The notes beneath the pieces were generated by a model that saw only the letters and a program-made list of their open reading frames with translations, was not told the DNA's origin and did not search any database. A DNA stretch of 64,000 nt from Buxus sempervirens (lineage: Eukaryota > Streptophyta > Magnoliopsida > Buxales > Buxaceae): positions 21,123,829 to 21,187,828 of the forward strand of contig OX387187.1 of the NCBI GenBank assembly GCA_947561395.2, read 5' to 3'. A program made the translations under genes and the position numbers. Shown one piece after another: positions 1 through 10,379 of the stretch (its first letter is position 1; each line of letters begins with the position of its first letter).

Positions 1-2
1 AG

Positions 3-446
3 AATGTTTCTATTTCAGAAGTTATCATAGACTCTCATGAACCATTGGAGGTATTTGTTTCTAATAAGCTTGTAGCCCCTTCTAAATTTTCTAAAGATGC
101 GGAATACACAGTTCCTATTTTTGAGAAGGAACACTACAATGAAGATTTTGGTGGCAGATTAGTTCAAGCTCTTACTCTGGACGAAATTAATCAGAAGAGG
201 TTCTATTTATCTTTATTAGAAGCAAAAATATCTTTGAGGTCAGATCTGGATACTATTGAGAGAAGATTTCAGCATACTTTTGGGAAAATTCAAGAGCAAT
301 CTCCAAGAAATTCTCATATAAAAAAGATATCAAATAAATCAGTAGCAAGATCTAAGCAAAAAATGGAGAATGAAAAGGATCTCAGAGTTACGACTAGGTC
401 TAAAGGTAAGATCATTGTTGTTCCCTCTTCCAAATTTTTGATATGA
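3..446 (+). CDS. LINE ORF1, C-terminal end (partial)
   Basis: An open frame runs from the window edge to a TGA at 444-446. No zinc knuckle or RRM is visible in this part, which is probably the charged C-terminal tail of the ORF1 RNA-binding protein. It contains many Lys/Arg residues near the end. The stop codon overlaps the start of ORF2 as ATGA at 443-446. The assignment to ORF1 rests on position immediately before the endonuclease and not on a recognised domain. Confidence 0.6.
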   Translation, partial: NVSISEVIIDSHEPLEVFVSNKLVAPSKFSKDAEYTVPIFEKEHYNEDFGGRLVQALTLDEINQKRFYLSLLEAKISLRSDLDTIERRFQHTFGKIQEQSPRNSHIKKISNKSVARSKQKMENEKDLRVTTRSKGKIIVVPSSKFLI

Positions 447-1867
447 TACCTATATTAGCTTGGAACATTCGAGGAATTGCTAACAAGGAATCAATTGGAA
501 TGCTGAAAAAATATTTAGTCTCCAACAAAATTCAGTGTGTTGCTGTTTTCGAACCTATTGTGCAATTTAAGAATTGCTTCTAAATTAAATATGGCAAATT
601 ATGCAAGTAATGAACATGTTGAAGGAAAAGTTTGGATGTTATGGACGAATTTAATCAGCTTTGACATCATTTTGAATACTGATCAGTGTATTACTGTCAT
701 GATAAGTCCCTCTCAATCTCAAAATTTTCAGACTTTTGTTATTACATTTGTTTATGCGAGATGTGATAGATTAAAGAGAAGAAATCTCTGGTCTCACATT
801 CTTCATACAGCTAATTCCATCACATTGCCTTGGTTCATTGGTGGTGATTTTAATGCTATTGCCACTACTATGGAGAAAAAAGGGGGAAGAACTTCTGATA
901 ACAGATCTATGGTAGAGTTTCAAGACTTCATTCATCAGGCAGGGCTACATGACATTGGTTTTAATGGAAATAGTTTCACTTGGAGCAATGAACAGCAAGG
1001 TCAAAGATGCATTTGGGCTAGATTGGATAGGTTCCTTGCTAACTCTCAAGGGTTGGTTAGTTTCTCTTCCATCCAAGTTCTTCATTTACTAAGAATATGT
1101 TCCGATCACTATCCACTTCTTCTTACTCAAAGTTCAGGTATGACTTCTTCTACTTCTTCATTCAAGTTTCAAAAAATGTGGCTATCTCATCAAAGCTTCA
1201 AAGATGTGGTTTCCTCTTGCTGGAATAATACTATTCATGGCTCTCCTCTTACTATTCTTGGTAAGAAATTGAAATGTTTGAAAAGTCACCAAAGTCTTGG
1301 AATTGGGAGGTTTTTGGAAATGTTCATAAAAAAGTGGAAGAGTTGTCTATTCAGGTTCAGCAACTGGAAAATTCTTTATCTAATGTTTGGGATGATCAAG
1401 TGGCCTATAATCTGTAGCAAACAAAAATTTCTCTTGCAAATCAAGTCAAACAGCAAGAAATTTATTATCGGCAACAATCAAGGGTTAAATTGCTGGAGGA
1501 AGGTGACAGAAATACTAAATTCTTCCATGCATCTTTGAAAGCAAGGCAGCAAAATATTTTGAATATCCTAAATGGATCTAATGTTCTTTCAAATCCTGAT
1601 GAAGTGGTAGATTTTTTTCCAGCCCAATTGTCTCAAGATCGACAGTTGTCTTTTAATGATAGTCTTTCTTATATTCCTATTTTGGTGACTGAAGATGATA
1701 ATGATATGTTGAGGAAATGTCCTTCCATGGAAGAAGTCTCTGCTGCTGTGTTTGATCTATGTCCTAAAAGTGCCCCTGGTCCTGACAGTTATAGAGGTTG
1801 GTTCTTTCAAAGTTGCTGGGACATTATTAAAGATGATGTTTTTAATGTTGTAAAAGATTTTTTTTGA
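443..1867 (+). pseudogene. LINE ORF2 endonuclease and start of reverse transcriptase
   Basis: The first residues after the ATG at 443 include LAWNIRGIANKES, the typical beginning of plant L1 endonucleases, with the metal-binding Asn. Further on are GGDFNAI (about 840-860), FTWSN and RLDRFL (about 976-1035) and SDHYPLLL (about 1102-1125), the catalytic landmarks of the EEP nuclease fold. The segment then enters the linker and reaches the reverse transcriptase fingers at CPKSAPGPD (about 1760-1790). The reading frame shifts near 530 and again near 1490, so the protein cannot be made whole. As a LINE nuclease it would nick the target DNA to prime reverse transcription. Confidence 0.85.
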
Positions 1868-2299
1868 AGGTGCTACTCTTCCCTATTCTTGTACAACTTC
1901 CAACATCGCCCTTATTCCTAAAGTAGATCAGCCATCATCTATTTCTGATTTTAGGCCAATCAGTCTATGCAACTTCTCTTATAAAATTATCTCAAAGGTG
2001 TTGGCTTCAGATTAGCCTCTATCCTTCCAAGACTTATTTCTTTTGAGCAGAGTGCTTTCATTAAAGGAAGGGTAATTACTGATAATATATGCCTTGCTCA
2101 TGAGCTTTGTCAGCATCTGAACAGAAAGAATTTGGGAGGTAATATCATCATGAAGCTTGATATGGCAAAAGCTTTTGACCGTATTGATTGGAAGTTTATT
2201 CTTGAAGTTTGTAAGAAATTTGGTTTCTCAATTGCCTGGTGTAACATCATTTTCCGCTGTATTTCCAATTGCCGATTCAGCATTTTGATTCAAGGTAAA
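1868..2299 (+). pseudogene. LINE ORF2 reverse transcriptase, fingers and first palm part
   Basis: The sequence encodes the conserved motif ISDFRPISLCNFSYKIISK (about 1945-2000), then a gap with a frame change, then AFIKGRVITDNI (about 2057-2092). Motif A follows as KLDMAKAFDRIDW (about 2155-2193), carrying the first catalytic Asp. It breaks at 2299 where the family-1 insert begins. The protein resumes on the other side of the insert at 4830. Confidence 0.85.
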
Positions 2300-4824
2300 T
2301 GTAAAATCCCTGATTTTAATAAAAATTAAAATCATTAGTTTAGTAATTAATTTAATGTTAATTGGTAAATTTAAGCAGAGAAAGGAGATCGAGGAATCAA
2401 ATCAGAAACTTCTGTTGAACTAGGTGAGCTAAATATATTTAAATAGGTAGGAGCAATTGCTGGGATTTAAATTAGTAAATTTGTGGTGATTAGATGTTAT
2501 GGCAAATAGGAGATCGCAACCTTTAATCTGTGCTGGTGTAGGAGGCTGCGTGGAGTGTCAAGCAGAGAATCATGTTTTAATTCAGCTGATGCGGCAAGTA
2601 TATAAGTGGTATTTGGTTCATACGATGGTTTCATTTGGGTTTGGGCGAACAGTAGGGGAGATCGAAGAGAAGGAGAGGCTGAGTTAGGGTTGAGGAAATG
2701 ATCTGAAAATTTTGCAGTGATAAGAAAGGTATTGATTTGATCACTCTTGGTTGAGGTGGAGCTGAGATACTCTGGCGGCAGCAGCTCCTGATCGTTAGGA
2801 TCAGAAATTCCAGTAGATAACATCTATTCAGGTAAGTTCGGGATCCAAAAATTATGAGGTTTTGTTTAGGTTTTGATGCCATTACAAGTTAGGATTTAAA
2901 TCTGCAATATTTGAGCCAAATTAGAATTTCTGCAGTAGCTAGTTGGGCCACCAGATCTGGGAATTGGCATCGCAGACTTCATTGGAGGAATTAAGGATTC
3001 TCTTAGTGCGAAATTCATCTAAAGAGGTAAGTAGCACCGGATTTCAATCTTGTTTTTGCGACCGATTGCATGTTTTTGATTGGATCTATATGCTGCAAGT
3101 TAAGATTAGCAGTGGAAATTGTTTTTAAGAGCGAATGGTCGAATCAGAGCATGACCTTAGTTAGATTAATTTCAAATTGAATTGATAGAGTTGTTAGAGG
3201 TGTTAGGAGTTTGGAATTGCCATCGTAGAAGCTCCAATTTAGGTCAGTCATTTCGGAACCAAAGTTACAGAGGCTAGAAATTAGTTGACGGGAAAAATGG
3301 GGGTATTCTCTAAGTGCCACTCACTGGCATTACTCGGCGGCACTCAGCAGTAGTTCAAATAGGGGTATCCGGCACTTGCTGCCTGGTTCCACCCACTGAG
3401 TCGAAGTAGGCGGACCTGTTAAATTTTTCAGTTGGGTTTGACTGAGCCATTCTAACCCAATTTTGGCAATTCTAAGGGTTCTAAAACTTGTCTAGGAGCT
3501 GAATAGGGATGTTAGGAGTATTTATGCATGCTTGTAAACTACTGAGTATTATTCCATCATTTACTTGGAGGATTTATGAGGGTTAAAGTTAGGTTTTGAG
3601 GTGATTGTGAGGGAGTTGGTTGCTGGTTCAGTACTATGAGTTCTTGGTTTGGTTTGTTCCATGTTTTACTATTAATTTCTGTTCTGTGACACCTTCTAAG
3701 TGGAGTTTTATCAGATTTTAATATGCTGGGCAGAACTTGTAAAATGGTTTTCTTTAGTAAAGGTTTGTATTAAAGGTTTTCAATGGTTGTTCTTGGTTTT
3801 GGAAATTACGATTAAAGTTTTATGAGTTATTTTTTTGGTCATGAGTGACCGGATGAGTTGTTTTGTGATGGTAATACCAGAGGTTGGTATATTTTGTTGG
3901 TACCAGAGGTTGGTTGGTGTGTGAGTTGTCTTGTTTTGGTCTAGCTTGTCTCGGATCCTAGACCAAGCTTAGTAATGTAATGAGTTGCCTTTATTGTGGT
4001 AATTGCATGGCCATGAGTGTTGCCATGACTAGGGTAGAGCAGCTCGTGTTCCTTGGTAGGCCGGGTTGTCAATGCCAAAACCCGAAGTAGGCTGGCATTG
4101 GATGATGAAGTTCCTGGGTAGGCAGTCATTTCAGAGTTCCGTGTCTATGTTGACCGGACTATGTTCTAGGAGGCTTGGATGTCGCTCTGGTATGCTAAAT
4201 TACCCAATATAAGTGAACTACATGACATTGGCCTCGATGTTTTGGTTTTATCGGTATTTGTAATTCCAATTGGTTCTGAGTGGCCTATGATAAACACTCA
4301 ACTTTCCAAAGATTATTATTTCATCGAAGTATTGTTATCTGGTTATAAGTGACTTTAAGGTTATATTTGTGGTTTGATACTGACATTAATTGCTTGGCTT
4401 ACATGTTAAATTACACTAGTTGTATCATCTTTATCTGTTATATTATTGTGGGATTAGTCGGATTAATCGTGTGATCGTCATCGTTATCGGTGTATTATTC
4501 AATTCATGTTTTATAACTATGAAAAATATATTGGTGCATGCATGTGCTGCTTACTGGGATATTCGTATCTCATTCCGTATTGTTTTGTTTTGTTTTCAGC
4601 TGCTCCTGGATAGGACGATACCGTGGGTAATTGCTCAGTTATGTGAGTTTGGAGTTGGATTATTGTATTTCTTATTTTGGTTTGGGTTTTGTAGCGCACT
4701 CTGATTATATAGTTTTGTTGTATTCATGTTTTTCCTTCACTCTGATATTGCGATCCTGTGTTATATATTAACCTCTGGAGATGAGTTATGGTTTTTCTAC
4801 GTAACTTGGATCCGGGGCGTTACA
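2300..4824 (+). mobile_element. Family-1 LTR-like element (probable solo LTR) inside the LINE
   Basis: The element starts TGTAAAATCCC and ends CCGGGGCGTTACA, so it has TG...CA ends and short near-inverted termini. It is flanked by the 5-bp duplication GTAAA (2295-2299 and 4825-4829). It is 2525 bp long and has no coding capacity I can recognise. Internally it has a GAG/GTAAGT sequence at 3024-3032 and a TTTTGTTTTCAG tract ending at 4599, both shared with the other copies. The size, ends and 5-bp TSD fit a solo LTR of a Ty3/Gypsy element. A chromovirus (Tekay/Del-like) origin is my guess only. Confidence 0.85.
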
Positions 4825-4829
4825 GTAAA

Positions 4830-6006
4830 GCTCATGGTTTATTTAATTCTTCAAGAGGTTTGCGTCAAGGTGATCCCCTATCTCCTCTCCTCTTTATTTT
4901 GGTTGAGGAAGTTCTAAGTAGAGGAATTCAACATCTGGTTTCTTCAGGAAAAGTAGCAAGGTATCATTCTGGTAGAAATTCTCTTCAAGTTTCTCATCTT
5001 TTGTACGCAGATGATATCTTGATATTCACTAATGGTACAAAAGCTTCTCTTTCTCATTTGCTAAAATTCCTTGATTCTTATGGAAAGGCATATGGACAAA
5101 AGGTTAACAAGAATAAAAGTTGTTTTCTTTGTTTCTTCAAAACTTTCTCCTTCAAGAGTTGCATTGATTCAACAAGTCACTGGTTTTTCCAAAGGAAGTC
5201 TTCCGGCCAAGTATCTAGGGGTTCCACTATTTATTGGTAGAGCTTCTGCTTCTCTTTTTCAAGATATATTGGACAAAATTCAGAAGAAAATTAGTGGATG
5301 GAAAGCCAAGCTTTTATCTCATGGAGGTAAAGTTACGTTGATTCAAAGTGTTCTTTCAAGTATTCCTATTCACTTCTTATCTACTGTTCTTGTTCCAAAA
5401 TCTGTTATTAGAAGACTGGAATCAATTTTTAGTAATTTTTTTTGGGGAGAATCAGCTGACTATGGGTGGAAAAGGCATTGGGTTGCTTGGGACCAGATTT
5501 GTCTACCCAAAGAGGAAGGGGGATTGGGCATCAAGGCATTGAATGAGGTGATGAAAAGTCTTCATATTAAATTAGGATGGAGAGCTATGCATGACAATGG
5601 ACTCTGGGCCAAGTACATGAGAACTAAATATTGCCACACTAATTCTTTAAGACATGCAGATTTTAAGATGGGTATATCTAAAATTTGGAGAGCTATTTTA
5701 CATGTGAAAGACATTATTATCTCAAACACTGGTTGGAGTATAGAAGAAGGTAACATAAACTTCTGGTTTGATAAATGGTCTCCTCATGGTACTCTTGTAG
5801 ATTATGTGAATGAGGAGGAGATTAGTAATCCCAATATTAAAGTGGCCGAGGTTATTGAAAGTAATTCATGGAATTGCAGACCATTAATCCTCTTCTTCCA
5901 ATGGATATTTGCAGGTCTATTAAAGACATTTGTCCTCAGCTTAGCAATCTTCAGGATCGGCCAATCTGGCTTCCTTCTCCTAATGGCACTTTCATTGTTA
6001 AATTAG
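4830..6006 (+). pseudogene. LINE ORF2 reverse transcriptase, second palm part and thumb
   Basis: Coding sequence resumes right after the insert with RGLRQGDPLSPLLFIL (about 4850-4900), then LLYADDILIF (about 5000-5030), the catalytic Asp pair of reverse transcriptase. KYLGVPLFIG (about 5205-5240) and the thumb/connector region up to about 6006 follow. The frame changes near 5110 and the stretch contains stops. It is the continuation of the segment ending at 2299. Confidence 0.88.
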
Positions 6007-7079
6007 CTTGGCAGCAAGTTTGAAGGGCAGCTCCCATTTCCTATTTAAATAATTTCTGGAAACACTATATTCCATCGAAAATATGTATTCACACTTGGAA
6101 ATTGCTTAAGGGGGCGATTCCTACAGATGAAAGAATTAAAAGACTTGGTATTCAGCTATGTTCTAAGTGTAGCTGCTGCAAGAATGCTAAATAAGAAAAA
6201 ATTGATCACCTGTTTTCCTATGGGGAAGTTGCTCAAAAACTCTGGAGTCATTTTGCTCAAAAATTCAGAGTTCAACATCATCATCTTCATGATATTCGCA
6301 GAAGATTTTTATTTTGGTTTTACCAGATGGGTCTTCTCATGTTTGCTTTGCCTCAATTTGTCACATGGGAAATCTGGTTATCTAGATGCAATCACAGGTA
6401 CGAAAATGAAGATATGAATGTAGACAAATTAATATTCAGCATCACCCATCGATTGCAAGAGGCTGCATATTTCACTAAACCAAAGATTCCTTGCAATAAT
6501 TCCAAGGAAATAGTGCTTGAGTCTCTCCATATTTTCTACCCTCAAATCAACACTTCCAATTTCAAATTTGTCAAGTGGAAGAGACCTCAACTTAGTTCTA
6601 TCATTCTTAATATTGATGGTGCATCCAAAGGTAATCCGGGTTTAAGTGGAGGTGGAGGTGTTTTCAGAGATGATAAAGGGAATTTTATTATGGGTTTTTC
6701 GGCCAGTTATGGGCAGATGACAAACACTAGTGCTAAAGTTTTGGCGTTAAGAGATGGGCTCCGTTTTGCAGATAATGAAGGTTTACAGAATTTCACCATT
6801 GAAACTGATTCGAAAATCCTTGTTGATGCTATTAATAATGGCACTTCTATTTCTTGGAAGAGTTTGTTTTGGTGGAAAGAAATTCTTTCAAGAATAGATA
6901 AGCATCAAAGAAGAATTCAGCATGTATATAGAGAGGCAAATTCGGTGGCAGATGCTCTTGCTAATGTGGGTTGTAATGTTTTGGATTTCACCACTTACTT
7001 TCTTGAATCTCATCTTCTTGTAAATGTCAAAATTTGTCTTTTTCATGATAGAACAGGAATTTATAGCATTAGAAGTTAG
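6007..7079 (+). pseudogene. LINE ORF2 C-terminus: zinc-binding region and RNase H
   Basis: The first part, to about 6420, is a degraded zf-RVT-like region, frame-broken. From about 6600 the RNase H domain is clear: LNIDGASKGNPG (first Asp), then SAKVLALRDGL (Glu) and ETDSKILVDAINNG (second Asp), ending REANSVADALANVG. These are the conserved acidic residues of a plant non-LTR RNase H that removes RNA from the hybrid. The stop is at 7077-7079. Confidence 0.88.
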
Positions 7080-7244
7080 TTGTTGGTATTTCATTGTAAC
7101 TAGATTTTCTCTGAGGGGTAAGGTTGTCTATGTCCCCCCCTATCTAGGTGTATTTGGAAATTTTGGTTTTAATCTACAGGTCAGGGTCTGCCTCAACCCA
7201 CTAAGGTTATTCCTGCCTTAGTGGGTTTTCTAAAAAAAAAAAAA
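7080..7244 (+). other. LINE 3' UTR and poly(A) tail
   Basis: Non-coding sequence containing a short run of C at 7133-7140, ending with 13 A residues at 7232-7244. The following bases match the inside of family-1 elements, which fixes the 3' end. Confidence 0.8.
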
Positions 7245-7704
7245 TTGTTACCTACTGGGATATTCGTATCTCATTCCTATTTGTTTTGTTTTGTTTTTAG
7301 TTGATACGCGTGAGAAAGACGTGGGGTTTGCTTCTGGGGGCGAGTTTGCTGATTTTCTTCCAGAGGACTATTATTATCCAGAGTAGTTAGGATATTTGAG
7401 GTTGATATTATTATTGAGACATTGATTAATTTTTGTTATTTATGGTTTGATGTTTATAAGAGTGAGAGTAATAGAACTTGTTTTAGCAAACTTGAGTTAT
7501 ATTTTGATGAGAAGGTTTGGATGACTTTAATCCACGATTATTATTATTATTATTGGTTTTATTGATGATAAGACTTCCACATTCTGATTTTAATTGTTTA
7601 ATGAATGATATTATTGGTCTGGTAAGTTGATGTTTTGGGCCCATAACACTTCGGATTCGGGTTGAGTGCCAGTTTTTGCATTGACCCGGGTTTGGGGCAT
7701 TACA
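7245..7704 (+). mobile_element. Family-1 LTR-like element, 3' part
   Basis: It matches the last ~460 bp of the copies at 18620, 23453 and 38372: the block GGATATTCGTATCTCATTCC, the T/G-rich tract ending in TAG, and the terminal GGGGCATTACA. Its 5' part must lie left of the window, beyond the LINE. Confidence 0.75.
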
Positions 7705-8060
7705 TAGAGAACTTAGAATAGGATTTGGGTGGAAGCACAAATCAAAATGAGTGAAAATGGGTCGCGGTTTGGAGAAGTCATCGGTCGCTCAGCATGATCG
7801 CCCAAGCGACCCATGTATTTTACCTTCGCTTAGGATCGCTTGAGCGACTCGCCTGTGTTTTATTTTGTCCAAAACTAAAACCCGAGAGTGAAGTGTTTGG
7901 GAAGATTTGCATCGGGTTGAGCGTGGGTAGGTCGCTCAACCCTATCGCTTAAGCGATTGAGATTAGCGATGTGGGGGAAAAATAAGCCGGGCGCCCAACC
8001 TGATCACCCAGGCGACCTGCTGGTCGCCCAGACTCCCGTATTTTTCATATCTTTAGAATC
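7705..8060 (+). repeat. Internal fragment of a family-1 type element with palindromic modules
   Basis: This stretch holds four units of about 30 bases built as GGTCGCTC...GATCGC...AAGCGACC (7774-8034). They are the same kind as at 19268-19500, 24115-24352 and 39013-39255. The ends of the parent copy are not visible. Confidence 0.6.
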
Positions 8061-10379
8061 CTACTCATAACAAAATAACTTAAAAGATAAAACATTAAAA
8101 AAGAAAAGGTCGTAAATAAGGAAACTTGGTTTGACACTATGTTAAACAACTTTTCCAACATATCATGTGGTTGCTCTTTTTGCTAATATAGAAGAAATGT
8201 GTCACGAGTTATTGCTTTAGCTCATTACAAAACATAGGGGCTTAGAAGGCAACCTTTTATCGTCGGTAAGCATTTTCCGCCCCTAAAAGGACTTTACCGG
8301 CAGTAAAAGTGTTTTCCGCTAATAAAAGTTAACATAACTTTCTTTCGCGTGAGACACTAATGGCATGAGATTTTTGCACATCAATCAACAGATGCAGAAT
8401 ATTTTTTTAATATTTTGTGGAATTACAAAAACCAGTAAGAAGTTAACTTAGTATGTGCATGTATATATATATATATATATATTCAAAACTTGATTTTGCA
8501 ATGTACCTATTTTTACTTTTAATATCTATTAGTTTAAATTCTTTAGATTTTAAATTCATGTAGGTTAGAATCATCGCAGATGTTTTCATTCATGTGATCC
8601 AAACATACTCATCAAACATACCCTTATTTAAGTAGAAATTGATCAATCCTTACTCGATTTAAAAAGTAGCAAATTTGATGGTAATTAAGTCAAAATTGAT
8701 TACTAAATACTAATTTTCTTTTTGTGTTTGGATACTCTGAAGTCCCTTCCTAAAAAAACTTGTATTTGCTGGGATCTTCCATGCTGATAACGAATAAACA
8801 CAAAGTGAACAAAATTACTTAAAAACTCCCAAGGCTACATCCATATTAATATATTATAAGTGAATTTGTTCATGAAATAACTCGCTCTCAACAAAATCCG
8901 TCAATTCAACATCATTGTTTCAAGAGGCCACCCATTCATGAAGAAAAGAATGAACAGCCTAAAACAATCCAACTACTGATCACAATGACATCATATATAT
9001 ATAGTAAAGCATAGTCCTGACTCACCACATTCTCTCTCCTCCTCATGGACATCCCCTTCTTTCTCCAATGGTCCTTTTGGGCCCCACATTAAAGTAATTT
9101 ATTGAAAATCAATAATTTCTTAAAATATATTATATTTGATTTTTCATTAATTTTAACTTAATTAATATATATCTTCACATTATCTTTTGGGTCACACTTC
9201 TCCAATAGATGAATTTAGATAATTATTAACAAATACGAGAACCTTTTTCAAAAATAATTATTAAAATATCTATTATTAACAAACAGGAGAACATTTTTTA
9301 AAAATAAATATTAAAATAACAATTATTAAATGAAATGATGTTATTTATTTTATTAAAATAAATTTTTATTACGAAAAATAATTATTTAAATAGTTGATAT
9401 TGGTTTGATTACGATAATCTTATTTTGAATTTAATTACTACTACAAATAATTCAATTCAAATAAAAGAAATTTATAAAGTTGAAAAATAGATTTTTTAGT
9501 ACATTAGGATTCTTAAACCAAAAGGATAAGGTTAAAGATATATATTATTACTACTAATTATGGTTAAGATAACATTATAATGTGAGATATATATTATACA
9601 TAATTTGGGACCCAAAAGGGCTATGGGAGAAATTCTCTATATTATATACTATATACAATGTGAAGATATATATTACATATATTATGATTATATATATGAT
9701 ATATAATCATAATCATAATCATATATATGTTATTATATATATTATGATTAAAATAATTTATTAAATGTTTGTTTTTATTATTTTTAAGTAAAATTCTTTT
9801 AATTTAATATTATTTTAATATTTTAATTTAAAGATTTTGCATATTTTCATTTTATTTAACTGAAATTCCTTTAGATAAACATAATTAATTTTTTAAATTA
9901 TTTTAGATAAATATAATTAGGGTTTAGCTATTTAATAGGATTTTGTTAGGCTCACGGCAATAAGATTAAATGTTTCTATAGATATAGATAAAGATATAAG
10001 AAAAAGATATCTTTTTAAAAAAAATATTGGCAAAAAACGGTTCCATTATTTTATAGAAATAAGATAAAAAAAAATACAAGATAAAGATATGGTAACAAGA
10101 TATAGGAAAATGATATAGATATAGATAAAGATATAGGAACAAGATATATTTAATAGGAAAAAGTAGAAAAAAAATGTTCCCTCTAAACATATGAAAAAAA
10201 TTATGTTTAACAGATAAACATATATTATGAGACATAGGAAACATATATTAATAAACATACGAAATATATGTTAATATCCATGTTAAAAAAAATTATGTTA
10301 ATGAAGATAAGAAACGTAGGAAAAAGAGGTGTGAAAAAATAAAGAAAATATCATTTTAACAAATAAATATATAGGAATA
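8061..10379. other. AT-rich non-coding DNA
   Basis: No coding signal. It holds a TA microsatellite (8462-8482) and a stretch at 8212-8340 with repeated TTTTCCGC / TTTACCGGC words like the subterminal repeats of CACTA-type DNA transposons (weak). A block at about 9000-9110 recurs at 13060-13170. ATATAT/ATAATC runs occur at 9580-9760, and GATATAGATAAAGATATA-like repeats at 9970-10370. Confidence 0.6.

Larger units (their letters stand above)
1..7244 (+). mobile_element. L1-type LINE, 5' end outside window, split by an LTR-like insert
   Basis: In order, the end of ORF1, an apurinic-type endonuclease, a reverse transcriptase with the YADD box near 5004-5015, and a C-terminal RNase H are readable. 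The element ends in a 3' UTR and a 13-base poly(A) at 7232-7244. This order is that of plant L1-clade LINEs. ORF2 is spread over several frames with stops, so the copy is dead. A family-1 element (2300-4824) sits within the reverse transcriptase, flanked by GTAAA on both sides. Removing it restores continuous LINE sequence. Just after the poly(A) the sequence matches the 3' third of family-1 elements, so the LINE itself landed in a family-1 copy whose 5' part lies left of the window. Confidence 0.93.

Noticed and set aside
8212-8340. Possible CACTA transposon end
   Set aside because: Only subterminal-like TTTTCCGC/TTTACCGG words are present. No CACTA terminus or target duplication could be placed, so it is not called as an element.
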